From positions 1 through 17,033 of the forward strand of contig CALAJG010000042.1 in assembly GCA_937923375.1 (NCBI GenBank): a stretch of 17,033 bases of DNA, in the 5' to 3' direction. This stretch comes from an uncultured Leucothrix sp. Lineage in GTDB: Bacteria; Pseudomonadota; Gammaproteobacteria; Thiotrichales; Thiotrichaceae. Shown here piece by piece: positions 14,987-17,033 of the stretch. Both the position numbers and the translations under genes were made by a program. Positions within the stretch are counted from its first letter, which is position 1. Each line of letters begins with the position of its first letter. A model generated the notes under the pieces. It was given only the letters and a program-made list of their open reading frames with translations. It searched no databases and was not told where the DNA came from.

Positions 14987-15712
14987 TTAGAGGACTCCAA
15001 TGTTCTCAAAAAACTGCTTCTTAGCACTGTAAAACTCCGGTAGTTTTCTATCGCGAGACTTAAGTGTCGCTTCTGCAAATTGCTTCATGGTAGTTTCTTT
15101 GTGCTGTTTTGTAGTTTTAAAGTCATTTGAGCAACGTAGTGATCCCGTTTGTGCTTGCAGCGTTGCTAATTGCTTAGCAATCAGTTCCAAACTGTTTTGG
15201 CGGCGTTCTACAAGATAAGCAGCATTCAAATTTAAAACACTGATAGTCCTCTCTGCTTTCACTCGATCGCTTTCTTCAAGCTTTGCTGAAGCCTGCACCA
15301 GGCCATTAAGCTGGTACTCAAAAAATGCGGCACAGTTCCGATTGAAGGGGCTGATAAACCAATCATCAGAGTACTCTTCTGATTTGTGATGACCGCCAAA
15401 TTTTTCATGGGGTTGTAAAGTGCCTGACTTAATATCATCCATTATTGAGAGAACAATGTTGTGTGGGAGAAATGTGCGCTCGGGATAAAAGCTGCGAGGA
15501 GCAATGTGCTCAAGGTGGCAACCTAGCTCAGACTTTTCAAGTGATAACTCAGTGTATGCGCACAGGCCATGCTGTTGTTTATAACACGCTTTACGGATGT
15601 CTTTTTTGTTGGAACGTCGCCACGCTTTTTTTGCAGCAAGCGTTGTGTCAGGAGGGTTATTCCGACGCCCTTTAAGGCACTTTGAGAGATATCTCAGATC
15701 GATGTATCTCAA
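14987..15712 (-). CDS. Orphan HNH-type nuclease-like protein (TIGR02646/PtuB-like)
   Basis: This 241-residue protein resembles the HNH family found as PtuB in Septu defence and in some retron cassettes. The signature is KACYKQQHGLCAYTE (41-55), then CHLEHIAPRS (H66, E68, H69), then LPHNIVLSIMDD (H84, N85). FGGHHK (105-110) and WFISPFNRNCAAFFEY (118-133) follow, all in the family order. C51 with Y53 replaces the common CxYC, so the usual cysteine pair is not obvious. The PtuA ATPase partner and a reverse transcriptase are both absent nearby, which is unusual. The start is TTG at 15712, the only start at the head of the frame, with AGGG about 13 nt upstream. Function could be solitary defence, a remnant, or a housekeeping nuclease. 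Confidence 0.75.
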   Translation of the reverse strand: MRYIDLRYLSKCLKGRRNNPPDTTLAAKKAWRRSNKKDIRKACYKQQHGLCAYTELSLEKSELGCHLEHIAPRSFYPERTFLPHNIVLSIMDDIKSGTLQPHEKFGGHHKSEEYSDDWFISPFNRNCAAFFEYQLNGLVQASAKLEESDRVKAERTISVLNLNAAYLVERRQNSLELIAKQLATLQAQTGSLRCSNDFKTTKQHKETTMKQFAEATLKSRDRKLPEFYSAKKQFFENIGVL

Positions 15713-15857
15713 AATACTGACAACCCTAAACTATTTTGTACACTTTTTATCATATAGCAGAACTTTTTCCACTGTTTGACTATCGTAATGTTAACGGCAA
15801 CTCAATTATAACCCTAGAGCTGCTTTTAATAATAATGAGCCGTGGGAGATTGACAAA

Positions 15858-16457
15858 ATGAAAAGCGCATATAAAAAATCATCCGTTGCTCAATACAGGT
15901 TCTTTTGCTTGGTATTTTGTTGTTTTACTAGCTTAGCTCAAGCAGCACTACCCCCAGATTTTCAAAATGAGAAAGATCTGGCAGATATTATTGCTTATAT
16001 AAAGTCAGATCATGAAGTGTTGTCCGACTTACGTGTAATCGATTTAGCCGAGTTGGCCGTGTACTACGGTGATAGTTGCCGGATTCAATTTGCCCGTAAA
16101 GTGGTGAAAAGAGAAGCCGGCTGGGTCGGGCCAGAAGAGCCAATCGAATTTAAAGCAAAGGATTGTGTCGATGACGTAGCAGAGATAGATGAAATACCCG
16201 TTCCTAAGGATAAGGTCAGAGGAGGGGTGGTTGTTTCTGTAGAGGCAGACGATATCGCTTGTTATTTACAAATAAAAGGTGATGCAGGAAAAGTTCATGA
16301 TGAGCTCGCAAGCTATGACCTGTGCGAGGATGAGTCTTTACTCAACAAACCCAGTGAATTCATTTATCAGAGAACCAGTGTTCCAGCGGCTAGCTGCGGT
16401 GAAAACCCTGAGTGTGAAGACACAGAAATGGTTTGGTTGATCGCCGAAATTAAGTAA
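15858..16457 (+). CDS. Secreted protein of unknown function, paralogue A
   Basis: This 199-residue protein has a Sec signal peptide (hydrophobic 14-27, cleavage near AQA|ALPP at 29/30). GGGAG lies 11 nt before the ATG. Residues 30-103 form a domain shared with the next gene: ALPPDFQNEKDL, VLSDLRVIDL, VYYGDSC, FARKVVKREAGWVGPEEP, ending at C103. The remainder (104-199) is unrelated to the neighbour and has four more cysteines (C135, C156, C180, C186) near CGENPECEDTEMVWLIAEIK. Six cysteines in a mature exported protein suggest disulphides. I recognise no family. Functions such as a secreted binding protein, inhibitor or surface factor are all open. Confidence 0.85.
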   Translation: MKSAYKKSSVAQYRFFCLVFCCFTSLAQAALPPDFQNEKDLADIIAYIKSDHEVLSDLRVIDLAELAVYYGDSCRIQFARKVVKREAGWVGPEEPIEFKAKDCVDDVAEIDEIPVPKDKVRGGVVVSVEADDIACYLQIKGDAGKVHDELASYDLCEDESLLNKPSEFIYQRTSVPAASCGENPECEDTEMVWLIAEIK

Positions 16458-16500
16458 CTTAAGCAGTAGAAACGGAGTTATAAATTAGTTGTTTTTTTAT

Positions 16501-16526
16501 GCATTAATTAAAAATAATGCTATAAC
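16501..16526 (+). promoter_or_regulatory. Extended -10 promoter candidate and inverted repeat before paralogue B
   Basis: TGC-TATAAC (16518-16526) resembles an extended -10 element about 48 bp before the ATG of paralogue B. Its TG lies in the right arm of a 6-bp inverted repeat, GCATTA (16501-16506) and TAATGC (16515-16520). It suggests paralogue B has its own promoter besides any read-through from paralogue A. Confidence 0.35.
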
Positions 16527-16532
16527 ATACAT

Positions 16533-16550
16533 TGCTGTCCCCCGATAGCA
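16533..16550 (+). promoter_or_regulatory. Hairpin just upstream of the paralogue B ribosome site
   Basis: TGCTGTC (16533-16539) pairs with GATAGCA (16544-16550), with one G-U pair, around a CCCC loop. It ends 9 nt before AGGAGGT (16560-16566), a near-perfect Shine-Dalgarno 7 nt before the ATG. A C-rich loop beside a G-rich ribosome site could base-pair with it, but that is speculation. Confidence 0.4.
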
Positions 16551-16573
16551 GTTAATTAGAGGAGGTAATTAAG

Positions 16574-17032
16574 ATGAGCCAGCGAAAAGAATGGTTTGGA
16601 CTAATTAATAAAAAGAGTGTCGCGCTAGTGGTGTTATTGTGTTCTGGGGTGGTGCAAGCAGCATTACCACCACAATTTCAAAATGAAAAAGATTTAGACG
16701 TTATGTTGTCATACGTAAAGTCTAACCCTGATGTGTTATCCAGTTTACAAGCTATCGATTTGGGCATTCTGACGGTTTACTACGGCGAAGGTTGTAGCGC
16801 TGAGTTCACGCGTAAGGTAGTAGAAAGGCCTGCAGGTTGGACTGGCCCTGCTGAACCGTTAGTGCTGAAGAAAAGCTTCTGTCCGGAGGAAACCACAACG
16901 GCTGGTTTGGATGGTGGTGATGGTCTGGGTGGAATCACTTCCCGCGCAACTGATTCTTGTGGCGCAGACATGCTTCATGTCAAAGAAGAGAGTGCTGTTG
17001 CCAGTGAAGGCTGTAAGATCACTGTCGAATAA
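16574..17032 (+). CDS. Secreted protein of unknown function, paralogue B
   Basis: This 152-residue protein is a paralogue of the preceding gene, 116 bp downstream of it. It has a Sec signal peptide (hydrophobic 15-27, cleavage near VQA|ALPP at 29/30). By hand, residues 30-103 align without gaps to paralogue A with 42 of 74 identities, including ALPP, FQNEKDL, VYYG, RKVV, AGW, C74 and C103. After C103 the tail (104-152) is different and shorter: a glycine/aspartate-rich linker (GLDGGDGLGG, 111-120) and two cysteines (C129, C147). The stop codon (17030-17032) is one base from the window edge. The ribosome site AGGAGGT is very strong, implying high expression. No known family is recognised. Lineage-specific duplication is the simplest explanation. 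Confidence 0.85.
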   Translation: MSQRKEWFGLINKKSVALVVLLCSGVVQAALPPQFQNEKDLDVMLSYVKSNPDVLSSLQAIDLGILTVYYGEGCSAEFTRKVVERPAGWTGPAEPLVLKKSFCPEETTTAGLDGGDGLGGITSRATDSCGADMLHVKEESAVASEGCKITVE

Positions 17033-17033
17033 C

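Noticed and set aside
16780..16971. A 63-codon minus-strand frame within paralogue B
   Set aside because: It is antisense to a conserved exported domain and shows no independent signals.
14987..17032. A Septu or retron defence cassette
   Set aside because: Only the HNH protein is PtuB-like. No ATPase, reverse transcriptase or msr/msd-like structure is visible in the flanks.

Overview
The window reads as chromosomal DNA from a marine-type gammaproteobacterium with moderate GC content. DbpA, a RIO-type kinase of the bacterial 'PA4780-like' group, an NYN/OST-HTH protein, many cyclic-di-GMP and two-component genes, and strong Shine-Dalgarno sites fit Vibrionaceae or an Oceanospirillales relative. 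I cannot separate those two from the sequence alone. There is no rRNA, tRNA, CRISPR array, insertion sequence or phage module. Most genes look like ordinary host genes. The right end (about 14,990-17,033) has a more accessory flavour.

Layout. 1-1895 (-) is a membrane O-acyltransferase with a C-terminal SGNH domain, cut by the left edge. Divergent from it, 2079-3158 (+) encodes a secreted BMP-family solute-binding protein with no transporter genes beside it, closed by a strong terminator. 3393-4256 (+) is a D-alanine-aminotransferase-like class IV transaminase. 4318-4929 (-) is a periplasmic TPR protein. 5199-7166 (+) is a membrane diguanylate cyclase with a large periplasmic sensor. 7269-10080 (+) is a tightly overlapping trio: an M23 peptidase, an OmpR-type response regulator and a histidine kinase. 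This looks like an envelope-sensing unit with a built-in peptidoglycan hydrolase. 10081-10995 (-) is an unrecognised membrane protein whose stop codon abuts the kinase stop codon.

11010-13720 (-) holds an NYN-nuclease/OST-HTH(LOTUS) protein followed by the RNA helicase DbpA. This is an RNA-centred pair with a GNRA-capped hairpin in front of dbpA. A 395-bp divergent region (13,721-14,115) carries a perfect 16-bp palindrome, an extended -10 promoter and a possible 21-codon leader ORF that overlaps the start of the RIO kinase gene (14116-14970, +). 14987-15712 (-) is a stand-alone PtuB/TIGR02646-like HNH protein with no PtuA ATPase or retron. 15858-16457 and 16574-17032 (+) are tandem secreted paralogues. 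They share one signal-peptide-proximal domain and have unrelated C-terminal tails.

No complete new multi-gene system is proven here. The strongest leads are the NYN-LOTUS/DbpA pair with its structured leader, the RIO kinase leader ORF, the M23-regulator-kinase unit, the orphan HNH gene and the tandem secreted paralogues.
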